Source: Micromonospora sediminicola
Lineage (GTDB): Bacteria > Actinomycetota > Actinomycetes > Mycobacteriales > Micromonosporaceae
NCBI RefSeq assembly: GCF_900089585.1
Contig: NZ_FLRH01000003.1
Span: forward strand, 1 to 64,000
Length of the DNA stretch: 64,000 nucleotides
Direction: 5' to 3'
Shown here: positions 28,506 to 37,418 of the stretch, piece by piece
Layout of the letters: every line of letters starts with the position of its first letter
Numbering within the stretch: position 1 is the first letter of the stretch
Notes under the pieces: model-generated
What the model saw: only the letters and a program-made list of their open reading frames with translations
What the model was told of the DNA's origin: nothing
Database searches by the model: none
Made by a program: the position numbers and the translations under genes

Positions 28506-28594
28506 GTGTAAGGAAGGGCCCCTTCTTAACAGGTGGCGTTAATAAGGGGCCCCTCCTCTACCGGAGGCGTTAATAAGGGGCCCTTCCTTCTACC
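28506..28594. repeat. Composite palindromic repeat, copy B
   Basis: Three half units of the same repeat family occur in a row: one with GGGCCCC in forward orientation, then a full unit in reverse orientation with two AAGGGGCCC cores and the CTACCGGAGGCGTTAA spacer. It fills the gap between the VOC gene and btuD, which converge here, and overlaps the last codons of btuD. In RNA it could form hairpins and act as a bidirectional terminator. Confidence 0.8.
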
Positions 28595-29411
28595 GCCGGC
28601 GGAGCGGGACCACGTGCGGCCCGTGCGGGCCGGGGATGACGCGGACGTGGGCGCGGTAGTGGAGGCCCAGGAGGTGCTCCGTGAGCACCTCCTCGGGCGG
28701 GCCGGCGGCGGCCACCCGACCGTCGGCGAGCAGCACCAGCCGGTCGGCGTACTCGCCGGCGATGGAGAGGTCGTGCATGGTGGCGAGCACGGTCAGATCG
28801 TGCTCGCGGCGGAGCTGGTCGACCAGCTCCAGCACCTCCTGCTGGTGCCCGATGTCCAACGCGCTGGTCGGCTCGTCGAGCAGCAGCAGCGTGGCGCCCT
28901 GGGCCAGGGCCCGGGCCAGGAAGACCCGCTGCCGCTCCCCGCCGGAGAGGGTGGCCAGCTCACGTCGGCCGAATCCACCCAGGTCCAGCCCGTCCAGCAC
29001 GTCGTGAACGGCGGCGAGGTCGGCGGCCGACTCGCGGCCCAGCGGCGGGATGTACGGGGTGCGCCCCAGCAGCACGTAGTCGAAGACCGACATGCCGGCC
29101 GGCACCACCGGGGACTGCGCCACGGTGGCCACCACCCGGGCCCGGTCACGGCGACGCAGCGCGCGGATCGGCGTACCGAAGAGGGCGACCTCGCCCGCGC
29201 CGGTGAGCAGACCGCCGACGGCGCGCAGCAGGGTGGACTTGCCGGCGCCGTTGGGTCCGATGACGGTGACCCACTCGCCCACCGCCACAGTCAGGTCGAC
29301 GCCGGCCAGGATCGAGCTGCCGCCCAGCTCGACCCGCAGGTCCCGGACCCGCACCGCGGCGGCGGGCTCGGCCTCCCCGGCTCGCGAGCCCGGCTCACTC
29401 CACGCGCTCAT
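28590..29411 (-). CDS. btuD: Cobalamin ABC transporter ATP-binding protein
   Basis: This 273-aa ATPase belongs to the FecCD/BtuCD class of importers. Walker A GPNGAGKST is at 52-60, signature LSGGERQ at 155-161, Walker B LLLLDEP at 175-181, and the MHDLS H-loop follows. It is the third gene of btuF-btuC-btuD. Its ATG overlaps the permease stop (ATGA). The cobalamin riboswitch upstream of the operon specifies the substrate class. Without it, a siderophore or haem importer would be equally possible from sequence. The 3' end touches palindromic repeat B. Confidence 0.87.
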   Translation of the reverse strand: MSAWSEPGSRAGEAEPAAAVRVRDLRVELGGSSILAGVDLTVAVGEWVTVIGPNGAGKSTLLRAVGGLLTGAGEVALFGTPIRALRRRDRARVVATVAQSPVVPAGMSVFDYVLLGRTPYIPPLGRESAADLAAVHDVLDGLDLGGFGRRELATLSGGERQRVFLARALAQGATLLLLDEPTSALDIGHQQEVLELVDQLRREHDLTVLATMHDLSIAGEYADRLVLLADGRVAAAGPPEEVLTEHLLGLHYRAHVRVIPGPHGPHVVPLRRR

Positions 29412-30571
29412 TGCCCCACCCGACGGGCGGTACGCAGGATGAGGACGAAGAACGGTCCGCCGAGCACCGCGGTGACCACGCCGATCGGGATCTCGGCGGG
29501 GGCGGCGGCGGTGCGGGCGACCACGTCGGTCAGGGCCAGGAACGCGCCGCCGAAGAGCATCGACAGCGGCAGGATCACCCGGTGGCTGGCGCCGGCGAGC
29601 AGCCGGACGGTGTGCGGCACGATGATGCCGACGAAGCCGATCAGGCCGGACGCGGACACGGCGGCGGCGGTGCCGAGCGAGGCGGCGGCGATCAGCAGGT
29701 AGCGGGAGCGCTGCGGGTGCAGCCCGAGGCTGCTGGCCTCGTCGTCGCCGACGGAGAGCACGTCCAGCTCGCGCCGGTGCAGCAGCACCACCACTGCGGT
29801 GAGCGCGAAGTAGGGCAGCACCAGCCGTACGTCGTGCCAGCCGGCGGTGGCGAGCCGGCCGAGCAGCCAGGAGTAGACCTGCTGGATGGTGTCGGAGTGC
29901 TGTTGCAGCAGGTAGGTCTGCCCGGCGGAGAAGAACGCCGAGACCGCCACCCCGGCGAGGATAAGGGCGGCCGGTGAGCGGTCCCGCCCGCCGGCCGCGC
30001 CGAGCAGGTACGTCAGCACGACCGCGCCGAGCGAGCCGACGAACGCGGCGAGCGGGATGGTGACCGGCAACCCGGTCAGCGCGCCGCCGGCCCCGGCGCC
30101 GAGCACGATCGCCACGGTGACCGCGAACCCGGCCCCGGCGGCCACCCCGAGCAGGTACGGGTCGGCCAGCGGGTTGCGGAAGACGCCCTGGTAGCAGCCG
30201 CCGGCCAGGGCGAGCAGCGCGCCGACGAGCAGGCCGAGCACGACCCGGGGCAGCCGCAGCTCGGTGACGATGGCGACCTCCCGCTCGGTGAGCCCGCTGT
30301 CCAGGTGCACGCCGGGCAGCAGGTTGAGCAGTTCGGCCGCGACGCTGCCGGGCGGCAGGTTGACCGGGCCGAGCGAGACGCCGGCCACGAGCGCGACCAG
30401 GACCGCGGCGAAGCCGGCGAGCAGCCACCGCTTGCGCAGCCCGGCCGGCCGGGCCGGCAGCTCCGCCGCGCCGGAGCGTGGTCCGACCCGGCGGGGTCCG
30501 GGCAGCCGGCCGCCCGGCCGGGACGCGTCGGGCGTCCCGGCCGGCACGGCGTCCACCGGTCGCAGGGCCAC
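29408..30571 (-). CDS. btuC: Cobalamin ABC transporter permease
   Basis: This 387-aa FecCD-family permease has about ten membrane segments. Segments such as LRLPRVVLGLLVGALLALAG and ASGLIGFVGIIVPHTVRLL are the classic family signatures, and NPLADPYLLGVAAGAG follows the first. The first about 70 residues are a Pro/Arg-rich cytoplasmic leader. GTG 30571 lies two bases after the btuF stop. Riboswitch context indicates cobalamin rather than iron. Confidence 0.87.
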   Translation of the reverse strand: MALRPVDAVPAGTPDASRPGGRLPGPRRVGPRSGAAELPARPAGLRKRWLLAGFAAVLVALVAGVSLGPVNLPPGSVAAELLNLLPGVHLDSGLTEREVAIVTELRLPRVVLGLLVGALLALAGGCYQGVFRNPLADPYLLGVAAGAGFAVTVAIVLGAGAGGALTGLPVTIPLAAFVGSLGAVVLTYLLGAAGGRDRSPAALILAGVAVSAFFSAGQTYLLQQHSDTIQQVYSWLLGRLATAGWHDVRLVLPYFALTAVVVLLHRRELDVLSVGDDEASSLGLHPQRSRYLLIAAASLGTAAAVSASGLIGFVGIIVPHTVRLLAGASHRVILPLSMLFGGAFLALTDVVARTAAAPAEIPIGVVTAVLGGPFFVLILRTARRVGQ

Positions 30572-30573
30572 GG

Positions 30574-31506
30574 TCAGGCCGGGACCTTGGCGGTGGCGTC
30601 GACGATCGCCTTGAGCAGGTCGACCACGCGGGGCCCCCAGCGCGAGGCGATGTCGTCGTCCAGCGCCACGATCTGGTTGTTCTTCACGGCGGTGACGCCG
30701 CCCCAGCCGCTGCGCGCCTTGACCGTGTCCGCGTTCTGCTGGCAGCACTTGGTGTCGGCGAGGAAGACGAAGTCGGGGTTCGCCTTGACGATGACCTCCT
30801 GGGACAGCTGCGGGTAGCCGCCGTTCTTCCCGTCGGCGTCGGCGGGGTCGGCGATGTTCTCCAGGCCGGCGAGCGCGTAGATGGTGCCGATGAAGGTCTT
30901 GCTGGTCGCGCTGTAGAGCTCGGGACCCAGCTCGTGGTAGTAGGTCAGCTTCTCGGCGCGCTTGGGCAGGTCCTTGGTGAGCGCGGTGATGTCGTCCTTC
31001 ATCTTGCGCACCACGGCGTCCGCCTCGGCCGGGTGGCCGGTGAGCTTGCCCAGGTCGGTGAGCTGCCGGTACGTGTCGTCGAGCGTGCTCGCGGCCGGGG
31101 CGAGCAGCACCGGGATCTTGAGCGCGACGAGCTGGCTGGCGATCTTGTTGGTGTCGTTGGCGATCACCACGAGATCGGGGTTCTTGCCGGCAATCGCCTC
31201 GGCGTTGGGCTGGTAGCCGGAGAGGTCGCTCTTCGGCGCGTCCGCCGGGTAGTTCGACTGGTCGTCGACGGCGGTGACCTGCTTGCCCGCGCCGATCGCG
31301 AAGAGCATCTCGGTCGAGGTCGGCGAGAGTGAGACGATCTTCTCGGGTCGCTTCTCCAGTGTCAGGTTGCCCACGCTGACCGGGAAGGCGCCACCGGAGC
31401 CGCCGGCGGCGGGGGTGTCGGTGGCGGTCTTCTCGGCACAGCCGGCGAGCAGCAGCGCGCCGGCCGCGAGCGCGGCGGCGAAGAGCCGGGGGGTACGTCG
31501 GGACAT
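30574..31506 (-). CDS. btuF: Cobalamin-binding lipoprotein of the ABC importer
   Basis: This 310-aa extracytoplasmic binding protein has a lipobox LAGC with lipidated C23. A TroA-type two-lobe domain follows: KIVSLSPTSTEMLFAIGAG, then a long backbone helix near residue 155. ATG 31506 is preceded by a GGAGG that pairs into a hairpin (31511-31552), so its translation is likely gated by the B12 riboswitch upstream. It is the first gene of the operon. The family also includes siderophore-binding proteins; the riboswitch decides the call. Confidence 0.87.
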   Translation of the reverse strand: MSRRTPRLFAAALAAGALLLAGCAEKTATDTPAAGGSGGAFPVSVGNLTLEKRPEKIVSLSPTSTEMLFAIGAGKQVTAVDDQSNYPADAPKSDLSGYQPNAEAIAGKNPDLVVIANDTNKIASQLVALKIPVLLAPAASTLDDTYRQLTDLGKLTGHPAEADAVVRKMKDDITALTKDLPKRAEKLTYYHELGPELYSATSKTFIGTIYALAGLENIADPADADGKNGGYPQLSQEVIVKANPDFVFLADTKCCQQNADTVKARSGWGGVTAVKNNQIVALDDDIASRWGPRVVDLLKAIVDATAKVPA

Positions 31507-31510
31507 CGAT

Positions 31511-31552
31511 CCTCCTGTCGGTCGAGGAGCGTGGTGCTTCGCCGACAGGAGG
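31511..31552 (-). promoter_or_regulatory. Hairpin sequestering the btuF Shine-Dalgarno
   Basis: An 11-bp perfect stem (31511-31521 with 31542-31552) buries the GGAGG that lies about five bases before the btuF ATG. It sits between the cobalamin aptamer and the start codon, so it is the likely expression platform: ligand binding favours this hairpin and blocks ribosome access. Confidence 0.75.
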
Positions 31553-31599
31553 AAAGGCCCGTCCGCGAGGCGCCCTTCCTCGAGAGCGCGTGTCGCGAC

Positions 31600-31735
31600 C
31601 GGGCCGCAGGCGACCTGGCTCGTCCCACGTCCGTCGGCGCCGGCGGGAGGCCGACGCCGCGCGTACGGGGCATCACAGTTGCGGGACAGCGCCGGTTTCG
31701 CACCGGCTTCGCTGTGGCACGGTCGGTGCCACGGT
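31600..31735 (-). promoter_or_regulatory. Cobalamin (B12) riboswitch
   Basis: Read on the minus strand, the segment contains GAAGCCGGTGCGAAACCGGC, then CTGTCCCGCAACTGTGA, then the B12-box-like GAGCCAGGTCGCCTGC. This is the conserved order of a cobalamin aptamer. It ends about 95 bases before btuF and is followed by the Shine-Dalgarno hairpin. High B12 should reduce btuFCD expression. Boundaries are approximate. Confidence 0.9.
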
Positions 31736-31773
31736 AGCGCACGAGCAGCGGAGATCGTCCGGACGGGCGGGGT

Positions 31774-31814
31774 GGGTGGGGACCCCGGCGGGGGTGGAAC
31801 CGGGGTCCCCACCC
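31774..31814 (-). terminator. 15-bp GC hairpin after the carboxypeptidase gene
   Basis: A perfect 15-bp stem (31774-31788 with 31800-31814) with an 11-base loop lies 11 bases beyond the carboxypeptidase stop. It lacks a U tract. It separates the carboxypeptidase transcript from the riboswitch leader downstream. Confidence 0.75.
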
Positions 31815-31824
31815 GGTGGTGAGG

Positions 31825-33138
31825 TCAGCAGTACTGGCTCTGCTTGTTGATCGCCCGGTACGGGCAGTCGGCGTACTCGGACAGCAGCAGCACGGCCTCG
31901 CGGTTGCGCGAGGTCTGCGCCGGGATCACCTCGTCGGGCGGGTAGAAGCCGCCGCCGGAGGCCGAGCCGGGGTACATCTCGAAGGTGTACGCCCAGATCT
32001 TGTGGGCGCCCCACATCCAGTCGATGCTGGTGCCGTCGGCGATGTAGAGGTCGCTGGACTGCTCCGGGGTGTAGCCGTTGGTCGCCGCCATCTGCCGACC
32101 GATGGTGGCGAAGGTGTTGTACTGGTCGGCGTTCATCCCGGTGGCGGTGTTGCTGTACGTGTAGCCGTACGGCCAGAGCACCAGCTGCGAGTAGGTGTGG
32201 AAGTCGATGTTCGCCTTGATCTGCTGCACGCCGCCGACGACCCGGCCGTTGACGAAGTTGCGCAGCGCCGCCGTCTCCGGGGCGGAGAAGGCGGACGGGC
32301 CGCGGTAGGTGTCCGACGACTTCGAGCTGGACGAGCCGCCGCAGCAGCCCCACTGGTAGCTCCAGTTGCGGTTCAGGTCGGTGCCGACGTACGAGGAGCC
32401 GCTGTTGGGCTGCCGGTTCTTCCGCCAGGAGCGGTAGGAGCCGGTGGCGATGTCGTACTCGCTGCCGTCCGGGTTGACGGTGGGGACGATCCAGATCTCC
32501 CGGGAGTTGACGATGTTGGTGATCCGGGAGTCGGTGCCGTAGTTGTCGGTGAACAGGTTGAGCAGGTAGATCGCCATCTCGACGGTCAGGTGCTCGCGGG
32601 CGTGCTGCTGGGCGTTGAACAGGATCTCCGGTTCGCTCTCGTCGGTGCCGACGTTGTCGGAGATCTTCACCGCCATCAGGTCCCGGCCCTGGTAGGAGGT
32701 GCCGATGCTGAGCTTGCGGGCGATGCTCGGGTGGTCGGCGACCACCTGGTTCACCACCGTGGTCAGCTCGGCGTAGTCGTGGTAGTTCGAGTCGGCGGGC
32801 GGGAAGGCGTACGCGGTCGCGCCGCCGGCCGGCGCCGGCGCGACGTCCTTCTCCAGCCGGAAGCCGAGCCGGGTGATCGCGGCGGCCTCGGCGCTGGTGG
32901 CCGTGACGTGCAGCACGCCGTGCTCGGAGTAGTCGATCGCGGCGCCGGTGCGGGCGACCGCGCTGCGGTCGGCGACGGTACGCGGGCCGAGCACCCGGTA
33001 GGCGACGGCGGCCGGTTCACCGGACCGCTCCGGGGCCGGGCGGGCGGCGGCCGGTCCGGCGGCCGCGGTGACGAGGGTCAGGCCGACGGCGGCGGCGAGC
33101 GCCAGCCGGCGGCGGAGCGGGGATGTGCGGAAGGCCAT
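31825..33138 (-). CDS. Secreted M14 zinc carboxypeptidase
   Basis: This 437-aa exported metallopeptidase has a signal peptide at residues 1-32, ending in AAAR, and an N-terminal propeptide-like part to about 115. The M14 catalytic domain follows. Zinc ligands H179 and E182 ([11 protein letters not shown]) and H314 (IDFHTYSQ) are visible, and the general base is E387 in [12 protein letters not shown] and TDLNRNW substrate-site segments are present. It resembles Streptomyces zinc carboxypeptidases of broad specificity. AGGAGG lies before ATG 33138. It is divergent from another secreted peptidase. Confidence 0.9.
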   Translation of the reverse strand: MAFRTSPLRRRLALAAAVGLTLVTAAAGPAAARPAPERSGEPAAVAYRVLGPRTVADRSAVARTGAAIDYSEHGVLHVTATSAEAAAITRLGFRLEKDVAPAPAGGATAYAFPPADSNYHDYAELTTVVNQVVADHPSIARKLSIGTSYQGRDLMAVKISDNVGTDESEPEILFNAQQHAREHLTVEMAIYLLNLFTDNYGTDSRITNIVNSREIWIVPTVNPDGSEYDIATGSYRSWRKNRQPNSGSSYVGTDLNRNWSYQWGCCGGSSSSKSSDTYRGPSAFSAPETAALRNFVNGRVVGGVQQIKANIDFHTYSQLVLWPYGYTYSNTATGMNADQYNTFATIGRQMAATNGYTPEQSSDLYIADGTSIDWMWGAHKIWAYTFEMYPGSASGGGFYPPDEVIPAQTSRNREAVLLLSEYADCPYRAINKQSQYC

Positions 33139-33343
33139 CGACAACCTCCTGGGGGTACGGGAGATCCCGTTGTCCGCACACTTCACCAGGAGTCACATGG
33201 TCATATCAACATCTGTCTTTCTGTGGGGGCATCCCGACCGGATCGTCACGCCGGCAATGATTTTCCATGCCTGAACATCTGGCGAAACTTCCCGCCAAGC
33301 GCGACAGTGAACGGCAACGATGCCGTTTCCCTGTGGAGCTGCC

Positions 33344-34684
33344 ATGTTCGGAAGACCCCTGCGCGCGGTCGCCCTCGCCGGCCTCACCGCGCTCACTCTC
33401 CTCGGCACCACCGCGCCCGCCCAGGCGCACGGCCACCGGCCGGGTGTCACCCACGACGAACAGATCACGTTCCAGGAGTTCTCCCGCTACTCCGACTGGC
33501 GCGGCGGTTCCCACCAGGGCACCCGGGCCGTCCCGGGCCGCCACCCCGCGCTGACCATCGCCCGGCCCGCCGGCACGACCGAGTTCACCGACGAACACAC
33601 CGGCACGACCCGGACCTGGGAGTACGCCACCTGGACCTCGCCCGAGCGGCGGATCGGGTTCGACGCCACCGAACTGGTCGCGTCGTGGAACGCCAGCACC
33701 CCGGCCGGCACCTGGATCCAGGTCGAGCTGCACGGCACCTACAACACCGGCGCGCAGACCCCGTGGTACGTCATGGGCCGCTGGGCCTCCGGCGACCAGG
33801 ACATCAAACGCGCCACGCTGGACGGCCAGGGTGACCCCTGGTCGAGCATCTGGACCGACACGTTCTCGATCGACGACGCTGCGGCCGGGGTGCTGCTGCG
33901 CTCGTACCAGCTCCGGCTGACCCTCTACCGCGCGCCGGGGCAGGCCGCCGCGCCGCAGGTCCGGATGGTCGGCGCGATGGCCTCGAACGTGCCGGACCGG
34001 TTCACCGTCACCCCGAGCCGGGGCGGCATCGCCTGGGGCACCGAGCTGGCCGTGCCGCGCTACTCGCAGAACGTCCACATCGGCGAGTACCCGGAGTACG
34101 ACGGCGGCGGTGAGGCGTGGTGCTCGCCCACCTCGACGGAGATGGTGGTCGAGTACTGGGGTCGCAAGCCCTCCGCCGAGGACACCTCCTGGGTCGACCC
34201 CTCCTACCCCGACCCGACCGTCGACCACGCCGCCCGGATGACCTACGACCACGAGTACGAGGGCGCCGGCAACTGGCCGTTCAACACCGCGTACGCGGCC
34301 GGCTTCCCCGGCCTGGAGGCGCGGGTCACCCGGCTGCACTCGCTGGACGAGGCCGAGCGCTTCATCAAGGCCGGCATCCCGGTGGTCACCTCGCAGTCGT
34401 TCCTCGCCAGCGAGCTGGACGGGGCCAACTACGGCACCTCCGGGCACCTGTTCGTGATCGTCGGTTTCACCGCCGACGGTGACGTGATCGTCAACGACCC
34501 CGCGTCCTCCTCCAACGAGGCGGTCCGCAACGTCTACCAGCGCGAGCAGTTCGAGCAGATCTGGCTGCGCACCAAGCGCTACCGGGCCAACGGCACGGTG
34601 GCCTCCGGCTCCGGCGGCATCGCGTACCTGATCAAGCCGACAGACCGGCCGTGGCCGGCGGTCCCGGGCTCGACCAACTGGTGA
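33344..34684 (+). CDS. Secreted C39-like papain-fold peptidase
   Basis: This 446-aa exported protein has a signal peptide at residues 1-28, ending near AQAHG. A beta-rich N-terminal region (about 30-235) precedes a peptidase_C39_2-like domain. C260 in EAWCSPTSTEMVVEYW and H368 in SGHLFVIVGF are the probable catalytic Cys and His, with NDPA supplying Asn or Asp. The role is likely extracellular protein or peptide cleavage. ATG 33344 has GGAG upstream. It is divergent from the M14 gene across a 205-bp spacer, so both may be expressed together for external proteolysis. Confidence 0.82.
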   Translation: MFGRPLRAVALAGLTALTLLGTTAPAQAHGHRPGVTHDEQITFQEFSRYSDWRGGSHQGTRAVPGRHPALTIARPAGTTEFTDEHTGTTRTWEYATWTSPERRIGFDATELVASWNASTPAGTWIQVELHGTYNTGAQTPWYVMGRWASGDQDIKRATLDGQGDPWSSIWTDTFSIDDAAAGVLLRSYQLRLTLYRAPGQAAAPQVRMVGAMASNVPDRFTVTPSRGGIAWGTELAVPRYSQNVHIGEYPEYDGGGEAWCSPTSTEMVVEYWGRKPSAEDTSWVDPSYPDPTVDHAARMTYDHEYEGAGNWPFNTAYAAGFPGLEARVTRLHSLDEAERFIKAGIPVVTSQSFLASELDGANYGTSGHLFVIVGFTADGDVIVNDPASSSNEAVRNVYQREQFEQIWLRTKRYRANGTVASGSGGIAYLIKPTDRPWPAVPGSTNW

Positions 34685-34689
34685 TCCGG

Positions 34690-34726
34690 ACCGGGGCCCG
34701 GCGCGTTCCCCGCGCCGGGCCCCGGT
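34690..34726. terminator. Bidirectional 16-bp GC hairpin
   Basis: A perfect 16-bp stem (34690-34705 with 34711-34726) closes a TTCCC loop, right between the convergent C39-like gene and the DUF3592-like gene. No U tract on either side. Confidence 0.75.
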
Positions 34727-34735
34727 GCGTCGCGA

Positions 34736-35215
34736 TCAGAGGGACGGGGCGAACGAGACGGGCTCGCCCTCGGGCTTGGCGCGGCGGTTGCGCACCGCCC
34801 GGAAGATGATCACCACCCACGCCACCAGCGCGGCGACGCCCGCCAGGGTCAACCCGGTGACCAGCAGGTACGTCGACCCGCCGGTGGTGGAGAAGACGCC
34901 GGCCCGGGCGCCGGTGTCCCGCGCCGGGGCGGTGCCGCCCACGGCGAGGCCGTCCGGGGCGTCGTAAAGGATGACGTCGGCGCGCCGGTCGTCACCCTGG
35001 TCGGCGGCGAAGGTGCCGCGCCACTCGCAGTTGCGCCGGCCGCAGTCCTCGTACACGGCGGTGAACGTGCCCGCCGTGCCGCCACCGTTGTGCGCCTGCC
35101 AGGTGGGCAGGAGGTCGGTGGCACCCATCATCAGCCCGATGCCGGCGATCACCGGCAGGCCGATCCAGACGAACACCTTGGTCCGCCATCCGTCGATCTT
35201 GTTCAGGAAACTCAC
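34736..35215 (-). CDS. Small membrane protein, DUF3592-like
   Basis: This 159-aa protein has two membrane segments (about residues 15-35 and 115-140) around an outer domain with CGRRNCEW and VILYDAPDGLAVGG. The layout resembles DUF3592 proteins. Function unknown. GTG 35215 is the start. Confidence 0.6.
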   Translation of the reverse strand: MSFLNKIDGWRTKVFVWIGLPVIAGIGLMMGATDLLPTWQAHNGGGTAGTFTAVYEDCGRRNCEWRGTFAADQGDDRRADVILYDAPDGLAVGGTAPARDTGARAGVFSTTGGSTYLLVTGLTLAGVAALVAWVVIIFRAVRNRRAKPEGEPVSFAPSL

Positions 35216-35277
35216 GGCGGCTGACCCTAGCGGCCGGGTCGGGCAGCCGCTGCCCCGTTTTCCGGGCGGGCGGCGCG

Positions 35278-35556
35278 TCAGCCGTCCCGGCGCTCGCCCT
35301 CCGGCCCGGCCTGGTCGTCACCGGCGAGCGCGGACCGCAGCCGGTCCTTCTCCGCGCGGCGACGCTCCGACGCGTCGGCCATCTCCCCGGCCATCTGGTC
35401 CCGCCAGCCCTTGAGCAGGAAGAACGACAGCGCGGCGGAGAACACCAACGCCAGCATCAGCCGCAGGAACATGTTCATGTCGACGAACCAGAGGGCTGCC
35501 AGCACGGCGACGAACAGCCCGATCCGGCCCAGCGTGTACTTGACCGCCGCGCTCAT
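35278..35556 (-). CDS. DUF4229 membrane protein
   Basis: This 92-aa protein has two membrane segments (about 10-26 and 30-48), then a charged tail GWRDQMAGEMADASERRRAE. This matches DUF4229 proteins, which in actinobacteria are often found near menaquinone genes. Here mqnE lies two genes upstream. Role unknown. Confidence 0.72.
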   Translation of the reverse strand: MSAAVKYTLGRIGLFVAVLAALWFVDMNMFLRLMLALVFSAALSFFLLKGWRDQMAGEMADASERRRAEKDRLRSALAGDDQAGPEGERRDG

Positions 35557-35583
35557 GCCCGCAATTCCCACTCTCTCCGCGCC

Positions 35584-36012
35584 TCAGCCCGTCCGCCGGG
35601 CCAACCAGTGCACGCCATGAAACCAGATGACCGCGTAGACCACGGTGAACACCGCCGCGGCCAGCGCGCCGGTGAACAGCGCCGGCAGGCCGGCGGCCAG
35701 CCCGGCCACCAGCAGACCGGCGACGACGCCGACCGCGATGCCGACCAGCGCGGCCAGCACCCGGGCCGCGCCGAACTCCCACGCCCGGAAGTCGTCCCAG
35801 AACAGCCAGAGCGGCAGGATCACCGCCAGCCACCCGTTGGTGCGCCCGAAACCGCCGGCGCCCAGGGTGGCGAACGCCCACTCGAAGAGCAGCAACGCCA
35901 GCAGCCCGATCACCAGGCCGGCGAGGGTCACCCCGAGCAGGTCGCCGAGGGTGAGGATGCGCCCCTCGGCGTCCCGCCGGGGAAACGCGCGCTGCTGCTC
36001 CCGCGTGCTCAT
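35584..36012 (-). CDS. Hypothetical multi-pass membrane protein
   Basis: This 142-aa protein has a short charged N-terminus and about four hydrophobic segments between residues 25 and 135. No family was recognised. It lies 7 bp after the mqnE stop and 27 bp before the DUF4229 gene on the same strand, so it probably shares the mqnE transcript. Confidence 0.6.
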   Translation of the reverse strand: MSTREQQRAFPRRDAEGRILTLGDLLGVTLAGLVIGLLALLLFEWAFATLGAGGFGRTNGWLAVILPLWLFWDDFRAWEFGAARVLAALVGIAVGVVAGLLVAGLAAGLPALFTGALAAAVFTVVYAVIWFHGVHWLARRTG

Positions 36013-36019
36013 CGCCGGG

Positions 36020-37189
36020 TCAGGCCCAGACCTGCTGCGGCTCGGAGCGACGCTCGGCCATCGACGGCGCGGCGTCGTACTCGCGGACGGTCTCGTAGCG
36101 GGTGTTCCGCTCCACCGGCCGGAAGCCGGCGTCCCAGATCAGGTGGAGCAGGTCGTCCCGGTGCATGGTGTTCGGCGTGCCGTACGAGTCGGCGTCGTGG
36201 GTGATCTTGTATTCGACGACCGAGCCGTCCAGGTCGTCCACGCCGAAGTTGAGCGAGAGCTGGGCCACCGAGAGCCCGTGCATGACCCAGAAGCACTTCA
36301 CGTGCGGGACGTTGTCGAACAGCAGCCGGGAGACCGCGAAGGTCTTGAGCGACTCGGCCGGCGAGGCCATCGTGGTGCTGGCCTGGATCCGGTTGCGGAT
36401 CTTGCCGTCCGCCGAGTCGACGAAGTCGTGCTGGTAGCGCAGCGGGATGAAGACCTGGAAGCCGCCGGTCTCGTCCTGCAGCTCCCGCAGCCGCAGCACG
36501 TGGTCGACCCGGTGCCGGGGCTCCTCGATGTGGCCGTAGAGCATCGTCGACGGGGTCTTCATGCCCTTGGAGTGGGCGAGCCGGTGGATCCGCGACCAGT
36601 CCTCCCAGTGGCAGGCGTGGTCGACGATGTGCTGCCGGACCTCCCAGTCGAAGATCTCCGCGCCGCCGCCGGTGAGCGACTCCAGGCCGGCCTCCATCAG
36701 CTCGTCGAGGATCGCGTCGGCGGTGAGCCCGCTGATCTTCTCGAACCACTGCACCTCGGTCGCGGTGAACGCCTTGAGGTTGACCTTCGGCAGCGCGGCC
36801 TTCAGCTCGCTCAGCACCTTGGGGTAGTAACGCCAGGGCAGCGTCGGGTGCAGGCCGTTGACGATGTGCAGCTCGGTGAGCTGCTCGTCCTCCATCTCCT
36901 TGGCCTTGCGCACCGCCTCGTCGATCCGCATCGTGTAGGCGTCCTTCTCGCCCGGCTTTCGCTGGAACGAGCAGTATGCGCACGACGCGGAGCAGACGTT
37001 GGTCAGGTTGAGGTGACGGTTGACGTTGAACATCACCCGGTCGCCGTTGAGCTCCGTACGCCTGTGGTGGGCGAGCCGGCCCAGCCAGGTCAGGTCGTCG
37101 CTCTCGTAGAGGGCGATGCCGTCCTCGCGGGTCAGGCGCTCCCCCGCGTAGACCTTCGCTTCGAGCTCGCGCTTGAGTCCGGCGTCCAT
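36020..37189 (-). CDS. mqnE: Aminofutalosine synthase (MqnE)
   Basis: This 389-aa radical-SAM enzyme joins 3-enolpyruvylbenzoate to S-adenosylmethionine to give 6-amino-6-deoxyfutalosine, the step after MqnA. The CxxxCxxC cysteines are C66, C70 and C73 in CSASCAYC. The following SFQRKPGEKDAYTM and later NGLHPTLPWRYY are typical of MqnE and separate it from MqnC. ATG 37189 is the likely start. Two small membrane-protein genes follow closely. Confidence 0.92.
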   Translation of the reverse strand: MDAGLKRELEAKVYAGERLTREDGIALYESDDLTWLGRLAHHRRTELNGDRVMFNVNRHLNLTNVCSASCAYCSFQRKPGEKDAYTMRIDEAVRKAKEMEDEQLTELHIVNGLHPTLPWRYYPKVLSELKAALPKVNLKAFTATEVQWFEKISGLTADAILDELMEAGLESLTGGGAEIFDWEVRQHIVDHACHWEDWSRIHRLAHSKGMKTPSTMLYGHIEEPRHRVDHVLRLRELQDETGGFQVFIPLRYQHDFVDSADGKIRNRIQASTTMASPAESLKTFAVSRLLFDNVPHVKCFWVMHGLSVAQLSLNFGVDDLDGSVVEYKITHDADSYGTPNTMHRDDLLHLIWDAGFRPVERNTRYETVREYDAAPSMAERRSEPQQVWA

Positions 37190-37418
37190 CCGAAAGCCAC
37201 GTCCTTCCACCTGGGGTACCGATCGAGCGTACGTCGCGGGTCGGACGGACCGCCCACGCGGTCGGCGGCAGCGACCCGGTTCACCTCCCGTCACCCTCCG
37301 CACATCGACATCGCTGCGTCGGTGAGGTAAGACAGGGTGGGGCGGAACACACACCGGGGCCGTCCTGTCCCAACACGCCCACGACGCGTGGCGCGCACCA
37401 GACCGGACGGGGAGCGGA

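Noticed and set aside
28533..29702. Open frames beginning or ending in STGGVNKGPFL-type peptides near several repeats
   Set aside because: The shared peptide comes from translation of the 60-bp DNA repeat. It is not a protein family.
28590..31506. Siderophore or haem importer as the identity of the FecCD-type operon
   Set aside because: Protein families alone allow it, but the upstream cobalamin aptamer makes B12 the better assignment.
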